Positions 1-9,875 of a stretch of 51,746 nucleotides of DNA are shown here, piece after piece; positions within the stretch are counted from its first letter, which is position 1; every line of letters starts with the position of its first letter. The notes under the pieces were generated by a model, which was not told the origin of the DNA, searched no databases, and saw only the letters and a list, made by a program, of their open reading frames with translations. The position numbers and the translations under genes are program-made. The DNA is from Azolla pinnata (taxonomy: Eukaryota; Streptophyta; Polypodiopsida; Salviniales; Salviniaceae): assembly GCA_037176905.1 (NCBI GenBank), contig JBBBWG010031753.1:1999-53744 (forward strand). The letters are read 5' to 3'.

Positions 1-850
1 TTCCTTTTCCCATGGTAGAGCTTGTGCATGATCATCAACAAAGGCCTGATCCACCTCCATGGGAGCAACAAAAAACCCAAGAAAAGAAAAACCAAAGAGA
101 ACATGAATCAGTGTTCGTTTCTGCTGCAGCATTTGCTTGCCTTTTTTGATGTGGGAAGAAGAGAGAGTTCCATGCCGCACATCTTTGTCTCCATTATCAA
201 TTCATGGCAAGCAAAGCAAGCTCAATTGCAATTTGTGCATTCTATCAAGAGATTCATTCATTTGGGGAGAGAGGAAGCTCAAAGTCCCGAGACAAAACCA
301 AAATCGCATTTTGCGCCCGCATGCATTCGGTGCAAGAGAGTGTGCCCATGAATGCTCCCAGAGCTCGGCGAAGACGCGATGCATCATCCGGAATCGATTG
401 AAAAATGTGCTTTTCCACCATCGACAACAAGGCTGGAATGCTGGGCAAAGGTGCAGAGGAATTCCCGGAGCTTTTGGCGAGGCCAGATGGGCCATTAGGC
501 CGTGTTTTTTGATGCAAAAAAATCGAGATTGTCGGAACGAGGGTGTTTCGGAGTAAGCATTGAAATATACAGACAGACAGTGGGCGCGAATCCTTCTTCT
601 GTACCCTGATTTCTTAATCGAGGGGCTGTGAACAGGAATCGGTTTTTAAACGTGGATACGAAATCGCGCCCCATCTGTGATGCTTTCGGATTTCGACGAA
701 GCAAACCCTTTGTCTCCGAGAAACTCCCTTTCTTCTTCTTCTGAGTGTGATGTTGTTGTTGTTGTTAGGAAAATGGAAGAACTAGAAAAATGCAAGGCCA
801 GTTTTGGAGAGGAACAAGGTTCAAAAGGAAGAACAAGAGGACATGGTTTC
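1..850. other. gene-poor stretch before PPR gene 1
   Basis: I see no supportable gene here. The short open frames on both strands (up to about 140 codons) overlap one another, have no recognisable domain and are not bounded by convincing splice sites. The last part, from about 740, becomes purine-rich and grades into the minisatellite that follows. It may include the upstream part of the PPR gene's promoter or leader. Confidence 0.5.
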
Positions 851-1370
851 TTGAGGGAGATGAAGGAGCAGAAGAAGTAGCAGGAACAGAGGAAGCAGGA
901 ACAGAGGAAGCTGGAACAGAAGGAACTGGAACGAAGAAGGAACAGAAGAAGAAGAAGGAGGAGGAGGAGCAGCAGAAGAAGAAATGCAAATGCAAATGCA
1001 AAGAAGAAGAAGAAGAAGAAGAAGAAGAAGCAGCAGCAGCAGCAGAAGAAGAAATGCAAATGCACAGAAGAAGAAGCAGCAGCAGAAGAAATGCAAATGC
1101 AAATGCAAACAAGAAGAAGCAGCAGCAGAAGAAATGCAAATGCAAATGCACAGAAGAAGCAGCAGCAGCAGCAGAAGAAGAAATGCAAATGCAAATGCTA
1201 AGAAGAAGAAGCAGCAGCAGAAGAAATGCAAATACAAATGCACAGAAGAAGCAGCAGCAGCAGAAATGCAAATGCAAACGCACAGAAGAAGCAGCAGCAG
1301 CAGCAGAAGAAGAAGAAATGCAAATGCAAATGCAGCAAAGAAGAAGAAGAAGGAGGAGGAGGAAAGCAGT
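850..1370. repeat. polypurine minisatellite with AAATGC blocks
   Basis: A (GAA)n/(GCA)n trinucleotide background is interrupted by eight blocks of two or three AAATGC hexamers, starting near 982, 1052, 1089, 1132, 1181, 1224, 1264 and 1316. The unit is therefore about 37-52 bp after a longer first interval. The tract is almost free of stop codons, so it produces long spurious open frames on both strands (E/K/Q/R-rich on plus, L/S/C/F-rich on minus). It ends about 80 bp before the PPR start codon and may be transcribed as part of that leader. Confidence 0.85.
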
Positions 1371-1375
1371 AAACT

Positions 1376-1408
1376 CCTTCCTTCCTTCCTTCCTTCCTTC
1401 CTTCCTTC
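1376..1408. repeat. (CTTC)n microsatellite
   Basis: An uninterrupted run of about eight CTTC tetramers lies between the polypurine minisatellite and the PPR start codon. It is probably in the 5' leader of the PPR gene. Confidence 0.85.
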
Positions 1409-1453
1409 TTCCTCTTTTGATACACCCAATTTGGAGACAGACCCACCACGGAC

Positions 1454-3238
1454 ATGGTGAGCAGGAGAGCCATGGCCTCATCAGCGATGGCGCTCCCTCT
1501 CCACAACGTGGGCCTCACCGACATCTTGTCTTGGTGCTCGCGGGAGAAGGAGATCATCTGCGGCCGATGCATCCACGACCACATCCTCCGCAACAGCATG
1601 GACTCGGCCTCCGCCATGGATGCATACCTCCAAACCTCGCTCCTTCATATGTACGCCAGGTGCGGCCTCTTGAACGAAGCCCGCCATGTCTTCCATAGCT
1701 ATGCCGTCCATGGAAATGTGGTCACTTGGAATGCCATGCTCGGCGCCTTCGAGCAGCAGCAGAACCTCGGCCGTGAGGTTTTCTCATTCTTCCGCCGCAT
1801 GCACATCCATGGCATCGCTCCTGATCGGGTTACGATCGATCTGGTTCTCTCTGCTTGCGCCAGGAATGCCATGGACAAAGAAGAAGACGATGATGATGAT
1901 GATGATGATGCTACCGATGACAATGAAGGCTTCTTCGATCCGATAGAGCTGGGCAAGCGGATCCATGCCTGCTTCATGCAGCCCGAACCATTCATGGACC
2001 TCGGCATCGTCAATTCTCTCATCAACATGTACGCCAAGTGCGGCAGCTTGGAAGATGCTCGCACCATGTTCCTCCACACATGCGAGAAGAAGAATGTGGT
2101 CACATGGAATGCCATGGCCTCAGCATTCGCCGTCGAAGCGCAACGAAGAGATGGGTGTCTCTGGAAGGGCTGTGCTTTGCAGCTTGTAGAGCAGATGCAA
2201 TGCGAGGGGGTGCTCCCCGACAACGTTACTTTCATCAACATATTGGGCTCATACACGCAAGCATCGGCCTTAGCAGAGGGCAAGCGGATGCATGTCTACT
2301 TGAGGAGTAGTGGTTTCGCGGCGGATGTGATCGTGGGCACTTCGCTTCTGAGCATGTATGGCCGGTGTCTGGATGTGATGAGCGCGAAGAGAGCGTTGGA
2401 GAGGATGGAATGCCGCAACACCATCTCATGGAATGCAGCGATCGGTGCATATATCCACAACGGGCTTGCGAAAGATGCGATCGCAGCCTTTGCCCACATG
2501 CAAGCTTCGGGTCTGCATCCGAATGAAAGCACGTTCATGGGCATTCTCTCGGCTTGTATAATGATGGAAGCTGCTTCATTGACCCTAGGGAGGCATATCC
2601 ACTTCTGGGCCGTAAGCTCCGGATGCGATGACCGCATTGCTCTGGGGAGTGCCCTCATGCAAATGTATGCGAAATGCGGGTGTATCGAAGATGCATACAC
2701 AACCTCTTCTAATCGAGCAGCAGCTGCAGTTTCAAAAGACTTGATCTCGTGGAACACCCTGATTTCTTGTTACGCGCAGCATGGATATGGAAGGGAAGCT
2801 CTCTGCGTCTATGATCGTATGCGGTGTGAAGGAACCCTGCCGAACAAGGCGACCCTTGTCAGTGCGCTCTATGCATGTAGCCATTGCGGACTGATCAACG
2901 AGGCTACAAAGCTATTGGTTTCTGTGAACTTCGATCGTCATCGTCTTCGTCGTCGTGGTGCGATAGGTCTAGTTCTCGAGCATTTGCACTGCATGCTGGA
3001 TCTGCTGGGAAGAGTGGGTCTGTTGAGCGAAGCGCAAAAGCTTCTGTATGGCATGCCATTCCAGCCCTCACCTCTGTCGATGATGATCCTGTTGGGTGCA
3101 TGTAAAACACAGCACGATGTGGGCAGGGGCGAGGAATTCGCAAGCCATATGTTGGAGCTGGATCCAGAGGCCCCGCCAGCATACGTCATGCTCTCCAATA
3201 TCTATTATGATGAGAAATGTCTGGAGCTCGCGTTCTGA
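1454..3238 (+). CDS. intronless PLS-class pentatricopeptide repeat protein (PPR gene 1)
   Basis: A 594-residue PLS-type PPR protein in a single open frame. Family knowledge: such proteins bind single-stranded organelle RNA and often specify C-to-U editing sites. Repeats are marked by NVVTWNAM (twice, about residues 90 and 217), NTISWNAAIGAY, DLISWNTLISCY, and the alternating GKRIHACF / GRHIHFWA and INMYAKCG signatures. The C-terminal part (LLGRVGLLSEAQKLL, MMILLGACKTQ, YVMLSNIYYDEKC) resembles E1/E2 motifs, but the frame stops there, with no E+ or DYW deaminase. An aspartate-rich insertion encoded by a GAT run (about residues 139-160) interrupts one repeat. The first ATG of the frame is used; two more in-frame ATGs lie within the first 12 codons, and organelle targeting is inferred, not obvious. 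It could be a truncated copy of a longer E/DYW protein. Confidence 0.9.
   Translation: MVSRRAMASSAMALPLHNVGLTDILSWCSREKEIICGRCIHDHILRNSMDSASAMDAYLQTSLLHMYARCGLLNEARHVFHSYAVHGNVVTWNAMLGAFEQQQNLGREVFSFFRRMHIHGIAPDRVTIDLVLSACARNAMDKEEDDDDDDDDATDDNEGFFDPIELGKRIHACFMQPEPFMDLGIVNSLINMYAKCGSLEDARTMFLHTCEKKNVVTWNAMASAFAVEAQRRDGCLWKGCALQLVEQMQCEGVLPDNVTFINILGSYTQASALAEGKRMHVYLRSSGFAADVIVGTSLLSMYGRCLDVMSAKRALERMECRNTISWNAAIGAYIHNGLAKDAIAAFAHMQASGLHPNESTFMGILSACIMMEAASLTLGRHIHFWAVSSGCDDRIALGSALMQMYAKCGCIEDAYTTSSNRAAAAVSKDLISWNTLISCYAQHGYGREALCVYDRMRCEGTLPNKATLVSALYACSHCGLINEATKLLVSVNFDRHRLRRRGAIGLVLEHLHCMLDLLGRVGLLSEAQKLLYGMPFQPSPLSMMILLGACKTQHDVGRGEEFASHMLELDPEAPPAYVMLSNIYYDEKCLELAF
1888..1926 (+). repeat. 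(GAT)n run coding for poly-Asp inside PPR gene 1
   Basis: GAC/GAT triplets encode about eight consecutive aspartates, followed by a short acidic tail, between the ACAR end of one PPR motif and the ELGKRIHA start of the next. The reading frame is kept. It looks like microsatellite expansion inside a coding repeat. Confidence 0.8.
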
Positions 3239-4361
3239 TCAGTCAGAAAACGATATGGCTGTAGAAATGCAAATGTCATGATGCTTCGTGCTCATTGTTA
3301 AATGACACCAATTGTATATACAAGTTAGAAAACCTCAACTTGAGGACATGGCAGCCATAGACAATCAGATTGTATGCAAGTTACAGAACCTCATCTTTGA
3401 GTTCGCAAGCAAGTGATGATTGTTTGCTTCTGCTCTCAGTGGCACCCATTGTATAATAGTTACAAAACCCTCGACTTCAAGTTTTCGAGGATACGGTTAG
3501 AGATGAGCAAGTGATTGTACACAAGTTCCAAAACATCAAGCTTTCAGTTTAACAAAGAAAAGAATGGCCAATAATATCTGCTAACCTTGATCCTTCCTCA
3601 AATTTACTTGGGTGCATAGATGCAAAGCTTGTTAATATTACCCTTTCTTAATATGATATTCGGCTTGCTATGTGGCAGGACATCTCCATACTGGAGATTT
3701 AGAATCGTTAGCTGAATCTCGTAACGGTTTTCGTACTTCAGGCATGATCCAAACCCTATCTTTTTGAGAGAATAATACACTCCAAAAATCGCCCAAATCT
3801 TGTGATACAGACGCACAGTAATTATTGTGCTACTTTCTTTCCTGATAACTCCAGAACTTGTTGGTTCTAACCCAATGCCATTTATGCAGTCAGTCATTGA
3901 GAACGTTGAAGCAATGATCTGCTCAGTTCCAAAACAAGACAAGTCGTGCGAAGATTGTACGAATTATCAAGGTAAACTAATCTCATATTTTGGTTACGAG
4001 ACCCTGCTGAACAGCAATCCACTGTACTTAACACAGTACTATAAAGCTCGTCTCCTACCATTTATTGAGATGTGAACTGGGTTGCAGTTGAGACTTCACC
4101 AAATCCTGATAATTTGCTGATAGTTCCATATATTTGATGTGTACTGCACATGCTCTGTTAATAATGGAAAACAAGATGCAGAAACAAGTGTAAGGAATGG
4201 AAGAGACCAAGGAAAGTGGGAATCACATTATTGAAACCAAAAAATCAATTCAATCAATTTAAAGAGTGACCATAGATGGCCACTCTCGTAACAGCTAAGT
4301 AGAATGGGCGGCTTTGTTTCAGAACCGTCTACAAAATAGAGACATCAGATTCTTGCATTCC
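3239..4361. other. intergenic DNA between converging PPR 1 and MSR-like genes
   Basis: This must contain the 3' ends of both converging genes. The phrase GTTACAAAACCTC / GTTAGAAAACCTCAACTT with TTGTAT nearby recurs three or four times between about 3310 and 3540, suggesting a degenerate repeat of roughly 75-110 bp. A minus-strand open frame of 112 codons (3942-3604) has no recognisable domain and I do not call it a gene. Confidence 0.45.
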
Positions 4362-7300
4362 TCAAAGGCTTGTCGCCTTCTTACAGAAACAGGAGTAAGC
4401 ACTATGGGTCTTCTTCTTTACGAGCTTCGAGATCACTTGTGAAACCTTGAGCTTTGATGAATCACCTTCGCTTGCAACAGGAACAAGTATCTGTGTCCTC
4501 CCATTGGCAATCCGATGCCCAACTATGTTCATATATGAAATGCCCGATGCTGATGGCACAAATACCTCAGCTTGTGTGCATATGTAGAAATCAATTGCTT
4601 GCGCAACAAAAGCATTCCCAAGAACACTTTGTTGTTCATCAGATAGCAAGAGAGTTTCCTGATCAAAGAAAGCGCAAAACCCAAAAGTCAAAGGAAATCT
4701 GGGCAACCATGAAAATGTAATACCTACCTACAAGAGAAAGAATTTAACACTCCCTTGTAAATGTCAGCACTGAAACAGTTTAGTATGTAATAAAAAGATC
4801 CATGACTTGCATAATATTTTATATCTAGAAAATAAAGATCCATCTTTTTTCCTGTTGATTGGAAGCCAAAGTAGAATCAAAATACAAGAGATCAAGGGAA
4901 TGCCAACAATGGGTCACTGTAGAAACTACAAAGCATCCAAGCTTTTACGGTGAGATCATGATCTAGCACATTTCTCCTTAACAATGGGTTCCCGATGTCA
5001 TTTTACTGAACCCAAGGATTGAAAACAAGAACTTCGTCATATATTGGGGCAAATGATAATGGAATAGCAAAATGTAACAAAAATATAGCAAATTCAGAGG
5101 CGGCTCAAGTAACAAGAGTCACAGAATGTATATGATACTAAGTGCACATTTTTTTGTTGGTGGCCCAGCGGCTGTGGATGAATTGATACTTTGGTAAATA
5201 CATAACACCAAACCAAGTTACATTCATCTAGAAAGCATTAACGTTTTTGTGTTTCTGTTGCACTTACACATTTTAACACATTCCTTATATTTGATGACTG
5301 TTCATATTTTTGTTTAAAAAGAAAAAGAAATTATCTAGTTAGAATAAGCATGAGCAGTGACTAGGTACGAATAATACCTTCGTGTGAACATTTGGAAATC
5401 GATTTGTCAATGGATCAAATGTGCCATCCAACCTTGATTCCGTGACATAAATTGGTGTGCTAGGTGGAAATCCAAGTCTCTTGAAAAACTCTCCAATATC
5501 ACTAGCATCAAAACATTTCTTGTCTTCGGCCTCAGTACACCACTTTGTTTTCAACATATCATCTCTAAGATTCACAGCAGCAATACGGCTACCACTCGTC
5601 ATTTGTTTCAATCGGCGTATCATTTGATCTCCAAGCTCTTGTACATGTGAATGAAACTGCAAGGCTCCATATGTGACTAAGCATCGTATTGCATCATCTT
5701 CGTCTATGGATGATTGTTTTGTGTTTAGATTTGAGGGGAAGATAGTAATAAGCTGAATAACATCAGTTTTCTCAAAGATAGGCCACACGTTCGTATCATA
5801 GTAGTCAGCAGAAACCTTGTAAGGCACTTTAACAACTGTTTGTGTTGCAGATTCTACGGCTTCAGGTAAATTATCTATCACTTCAACCACCTTCTTCAAG
5901 CTTGTGATGAAATTGTTCACGTTGTAGATTCGAGAAAAGGCACTTCAAACCAAAAGATCGCAGCTTCAGCATGACGGTTACATGAAAGACAATCTTTACT
6001 TACTGAACACTTTCAACAACACATTACAGTGATGTAAGAGTAATGATATGGAAATTTATAGATTCTCTCTACCATTGACTATTCTTTAGCCATGCTTAAT
6101 CCCCAGTTCTGTTGATGATGCTATATGTCCTCACATAATTAATAATGTGTTGTATTGACTTGGAAAGGTAAAATATGAAAAATACCTTTTAGATCCTCTA
6201 ACCTTGGGCAGTACTAAGGTGACACCTAAGTGGTGAGCTGCAATTACAGCCTCAGCGACCTAGACCATCAGAACAAGAATAACTTCAATCTTCCAGAAAA
6301 GATCACGATTTTCAAATGTGGTGAGAAATTGAGAAAAGTTAACAAGTTTTCATAGAAGCTCTACCTTAACAGCGATAGAACATCTCAAATATTTCATCGC
6401 TTTACTGCAGATTAATTAGTGATCACCAGTCACAACAATATGAAACTTAAGACACAAGGGAATCCGTTTTCTCGCTGGGAATACCTTGATCAATTCTCAT
6501 CCACAAAAAATTCCTGTGCATTGGTTTCAACTTCCCCTGGTGCCTGGGTCCAGACCCAATGCATGTTTCTTAGATAGCGTTACACATTCAGGATTTTTAA
6601 GTTATCAGTATTAGATCTATCATTTCCTCGTATTCCTTTATTCCCTTAAAACATCAATTCTTGGAGAACATTCAACAGAAATTCTTTATTGAAGACCAAT
6701 GACCAATTCTTTATTTAATGGACCGATGGCCCTCTGGAATCGCTTTTCTTGGTCAGCAATATTTCCCATATTTATTTGTTGACATACCATAACCTTTTCC
6801 TGCACATGTTATTACACCTTAATCTAATACAAAGAAAAAATTCAGAAGTAACAACCTGGAATGGATGATAGTGTATGCTCTTGGCCAGCTTGACGACCAA
6901 ATATTTATGTTCTGGATCTCCTTCTCTACCTTCAGGTGGTGGCAAATAACCATGCAAAGGATCGGAATCAATTCTCTCAGGCATGAAAAAACAGGAATAA
7001 TGGAGCAAACATAAGCAATGAGGTTGTACTAACTTGGAAGGTGCTTTTTCCAGCATGGTTTAAGTGTTGGTTCATGTGCTCCCCATAACTTTATGGTCTT
7101 TTCACTTTCTGTTGCTACCACAGTTTGTTCTGGCTGTTCCTCATTGATTCCTTGTTCAGCTAGTAGTACATGTCCCTTTACAATGACAGCAACATAAAAC
7201 CATAGTGTGAGATTTTACAGGCTATATATGGAATGTCTTGTAAGAACCACTGCAAGATGAAAAGAACTTAATATCATAAAAGATAATGTGTGCGCATTGG

Positions 7301-8328
7301 AATTTCCAGAAATGTCAGAGTGCCATCTTCAGTGTCTCTGGATGACAGCTTAAACACACACAAAGAACGGCCTGTATTAGGTGAGGCATGACCTCCCAAC
7401 CACAGGACATGTTCTTATATAGTGGCTCCAATGCCCAAGGGCTACTATGCATGTCCACTCCATAGCTTTCCTTTGTTTGTTTGAAAACACACACCAACAG
7501 AGAACAGGATTGCCCTACGACATTTCTGGCCTTGCATGAAAATCCAAGGTTTTTCTCATTCTCTACACTTCCATTCACATTAAATCAAGAGGCGATCTTG
7601 GCATTCGGAAAACATATAGGTTTAATGGAAGAAAACCACCCTACTCTCTCTACCTTTGTTCTCTTGTATGCATTCTACTTATCCCCAGTGGACTTGAGGG
7701 TTCAATTTCTAGCGTTACAACTTCATTACACCTCACAATCCTTTCCTAAACTAATTGCCATCGCACACGACCATATTAATTCGTATTAATCTACATGCTT
7801 TTTCTATTAATTCGTAAATCATACTAATCTATGATACAGAAACTCCATGCTTCGGTCTATATGCTAAGCCTTTATATATCATAACTACAATATATTTAAA
7901 GGAAGAATGACAAAAAAAGCCTAAAAAAGTTAACACATTGCAAACTTAATACCGGTAAAAACTATAATTACAAAGTGATGCCAAAAAATAGTAGAATAGA
8001 ATTTCATAATTTAAGCCCAGGAGATCTTAGTTCGCTCTATGTGATTGTATGTAGATACGTGTACATCTACATACCTATATCAAATCCATCAGTAGCTTCT
8101 AAACCTAGCCCTAATCCTAACACACAATAGTTATGAAGCCTGCCATTTGTTTTTAGAGAGCAAAAATGTACATATATTGAGAGAAAGAAGAAGCAGGATA
8201 AGAACTACCTCAATCTCAGAGAAATCGTCGGTCGTAATCATGTGAAAGAGCATAAAAAACGTTCCAAGGGTGAGAAGTGCTGCCACAATTTGCTTCGGAT
8301 CGATCTTGACGTCTTCAAAACTGCCCAT
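4362..8328 (-). CDS. MSR: MANNAN SYNTHESIS-RELATED (MSR)-like protein, six exons
   Basis: Assembled exons are 8328-8209, 7175-7034, 6929-6856, 6259-6186, 5942-5378 and 4658-4362. Their phases agree and give 423 residues, close to the roughly 420 of Arabidopsis MSR1. Family knowledge: MSR proteins are Golgi O-fucosyltransferase-like proteins needed for full mannan/glucomannan synthesis. Seen here: a short N-terminus with a membrane segment (IVAALLTLGTFFMLFHMI, type II anchor), then LKPCWKK, KSIHYHPFQVAEAV, LGVTLVLPKVRGSK, FSRIYNVNNF, IAAVNLRDDML, PIYVTESRLDGTFDPL, a late block with FVPSASGISYMNIVGHRIA and TQILVP, and the C-terminal SAYSCFC. The exon 2/3 junction (7034 to 6929) is the least certain; it was chosen because it restores the frame. 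A leader intron (8865-8332) probably ends just before the ATG. Confidence 0.88.
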
Positions 8329-9090
8329 TTTCTGCGTATATACTAAATGCATATATACATACATACATACGCACGCACACACACAATCACGAAAAAATGA
8401 AAATCAATCTGGAATCACGAAAAAATGTTTCATTCGAAAAGCTTTACTTTTTTCTGCTATGGTCAGGCACTGTAGAACTGACATAGAGTGAAACAACCAG
8501 GTTGAGCAGAAAAGAAAAGCCTAATCCTAATTTACCCAGAATTATGTGCTTGAGCTATGCTACTCTTTCTTTTCCTCGTGTCAAAAGAAGAAAAGAGAAG
8601 AGACAGGAACGCTTGCCAGAAGATAGCGATTGCGTCCGATCGTTGAACCTACATCTCCATATTCATCCGCATAAACACCTTCCCTTTTCCTGCCCAAACA
8701 CCAGTTCTATTGCGCTAATCCTGAATTGGGCAGGCTAATTCCGATCTTCTTCTAAGGGGAAGGGGGGGGGAGAGGGCAGGGGCCTAGAGATGTCTCTGAA
8801 AATTTGGGAAGGACCGGAAGAAGAGAGAGATGATAAAGGAGAGGAGACAAAGATTGTCTGGTTACCTCCATATCCTTTCCATGATCTTCATCGTCTAGAT
8901 GCGGCTGACTCCTCCTCTTCGCCCACATTCTCCGCTAGATCTGAGCTCAGAACGTGGGCATCAGAGGCTTCCTCGACTTCTCCTGTCCTAATTTTTTCCC
9001 CGGTTTTGCTGAGATCATGGCTTGAAGAAGCAGCGAGGAATTGGGCGTCGCCATAGCCTGCTCGATCCAAATCCATGGATCGATCGTGCT
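8329..9090 (-). promoter_or_regulatory. probable 5' leader region of the MSR-like gene, with leader intron
   Basis: On the minus strand a pyrimidine/TATACGCAG acceptor lies at 8332, three bases upstream of the MSR start codon, and a good donor (GGAG|GTAAC) lies at 8865. This suggests a 534-bp intron in the 5' leader and a leader exon from 8866 upward. The intron contains a TGTG/TATG simple-sequence run (about 8345-8385) close to its 3' end. The transcription start cannot be placed from sequence alone. Confidence 0.5.
8888..9076 (-). promoter_or_regulatory. 62-codon upstream ORF in the putative MSR leader exon
   Basis: An ATG-started frame (MDLDRAGYGDAQF...) of 62 acidic residues ends at 8888, 22 bases before the inferred leader-intron donor. 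If that intron is spliced as inferred, the uORF stop lies only about 25 nt upstream of the MSR ATG in the mRNA. It has no recognisable domain. It could be a translational control uORF, a chance frame, or part of a different transcript. Confidence 0.35.
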
Positions 9091-9659
9091 TCTGGGCACT
9101 CTCCAGGATCTGATACAGAAACGAAATAATTTTGTTTTTAAATAGATTAAAAAAAACAAAAATTACTAAACAAATGAAGGGAAAATTACCCCAAAAAAAA
9201 CGCCTACCAAAATTATAAATTGCAATTTGATGCCCGCTAAAACCAACAATTACCCGATTAACGCCCAGTTAATTGATTAACATCAAATTAAGCAATCGAT
9301 CGATCGGCTAATTGATCGATTAGATTCTAAACTTACTAACTTTTTGCTAATCATCGAAGATAGGAAGAGAATCTATTAGGATCAATGAGTGAGAAGCGAT
9401 TAGGAATAAAATCAACTAGCGTTATACTAACGGAAGTGATTGGGTGTTGAATTTTTTCTAGTTGAAGATGAAAGTAGACGTTGATATTTGTTTTAGTCGG
9501 CGTTAAAACGTAATATATAATTTTGTTACGTGTTTTGTTTTTTGGGTAATTCTCCCTTATTAAAAGAATGAAAGGAGTAGTTATTAATTACCCTAAATCA
9601 CATCCACGAGATGTACTAATCATCAGATTAATGATGAATTAACAAGAGATTAAGAGATG
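9091..9659. other. AT-rich intergenic DNA
   Basis: No gene is seen. There are short A-rich stretches and several overlapping ATCGAT/AATTGATCGATC palindromic words around 9290-9325, which look like low-complexity or decayed transposon sequence. Confidence 0.4.
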
Positions 9660-9699
9660 GATAATTGGCAAAAGAAGCACAGTTATGCCGTAAATCGCA

Positions 9700-9875
9700 T
9701 CGAAGAGAAAATATCATGCGGACTTTATGCGGACGATATAGCACTAGTTTCTGAAATCTAAGCAAGAATCACATAGACACTTACTTCCATATAGGTTTGG
9801 TGAATAAAAGGGTGCTTGTGGTGAACCTAAGGAAAACTAAGGTTCTTAATCTTTTCACATTTTGACTCGGAGTAA
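9700..9875 (+). mobile_element. decayed LINE-type reverse transcriptase fragment
   Basis: A plus-strand translation gives CGLYADDIALVSE, matching the Y/FADD catalytic block of non-LTR (LINE) reverse transcriptases. After in-frame stops and a frame shift it continues as IDTYFHIGLVNKRVL and VVNLRKTKVLNL, the downstream block with conserved N and KTK that follows FADD in these enzymes. It is a dead remnant with several stops. No ends, target-site duplications or endonuclease domain were recognised. The word YADD plus the correctly spaced N.KTK block make chance unlikely. Confidence 0.65.

Noticed and set aside
646-1698. Several 140-300 codon open frames on both strands across the polypurine repeat.
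   Set aside because: They exist because GAA/GCA/AAATGC repeats lack stops; the products are monotonous E/K/Q/R or L/S/C/F strings with no domain.
3604-3942. 112-codon minus-strand frame downstream of the MSR-like gene.
   Set aside because: The MSR protein already ends correctly at 4362 with its family C-terminus, and the frame resembles no family I know.
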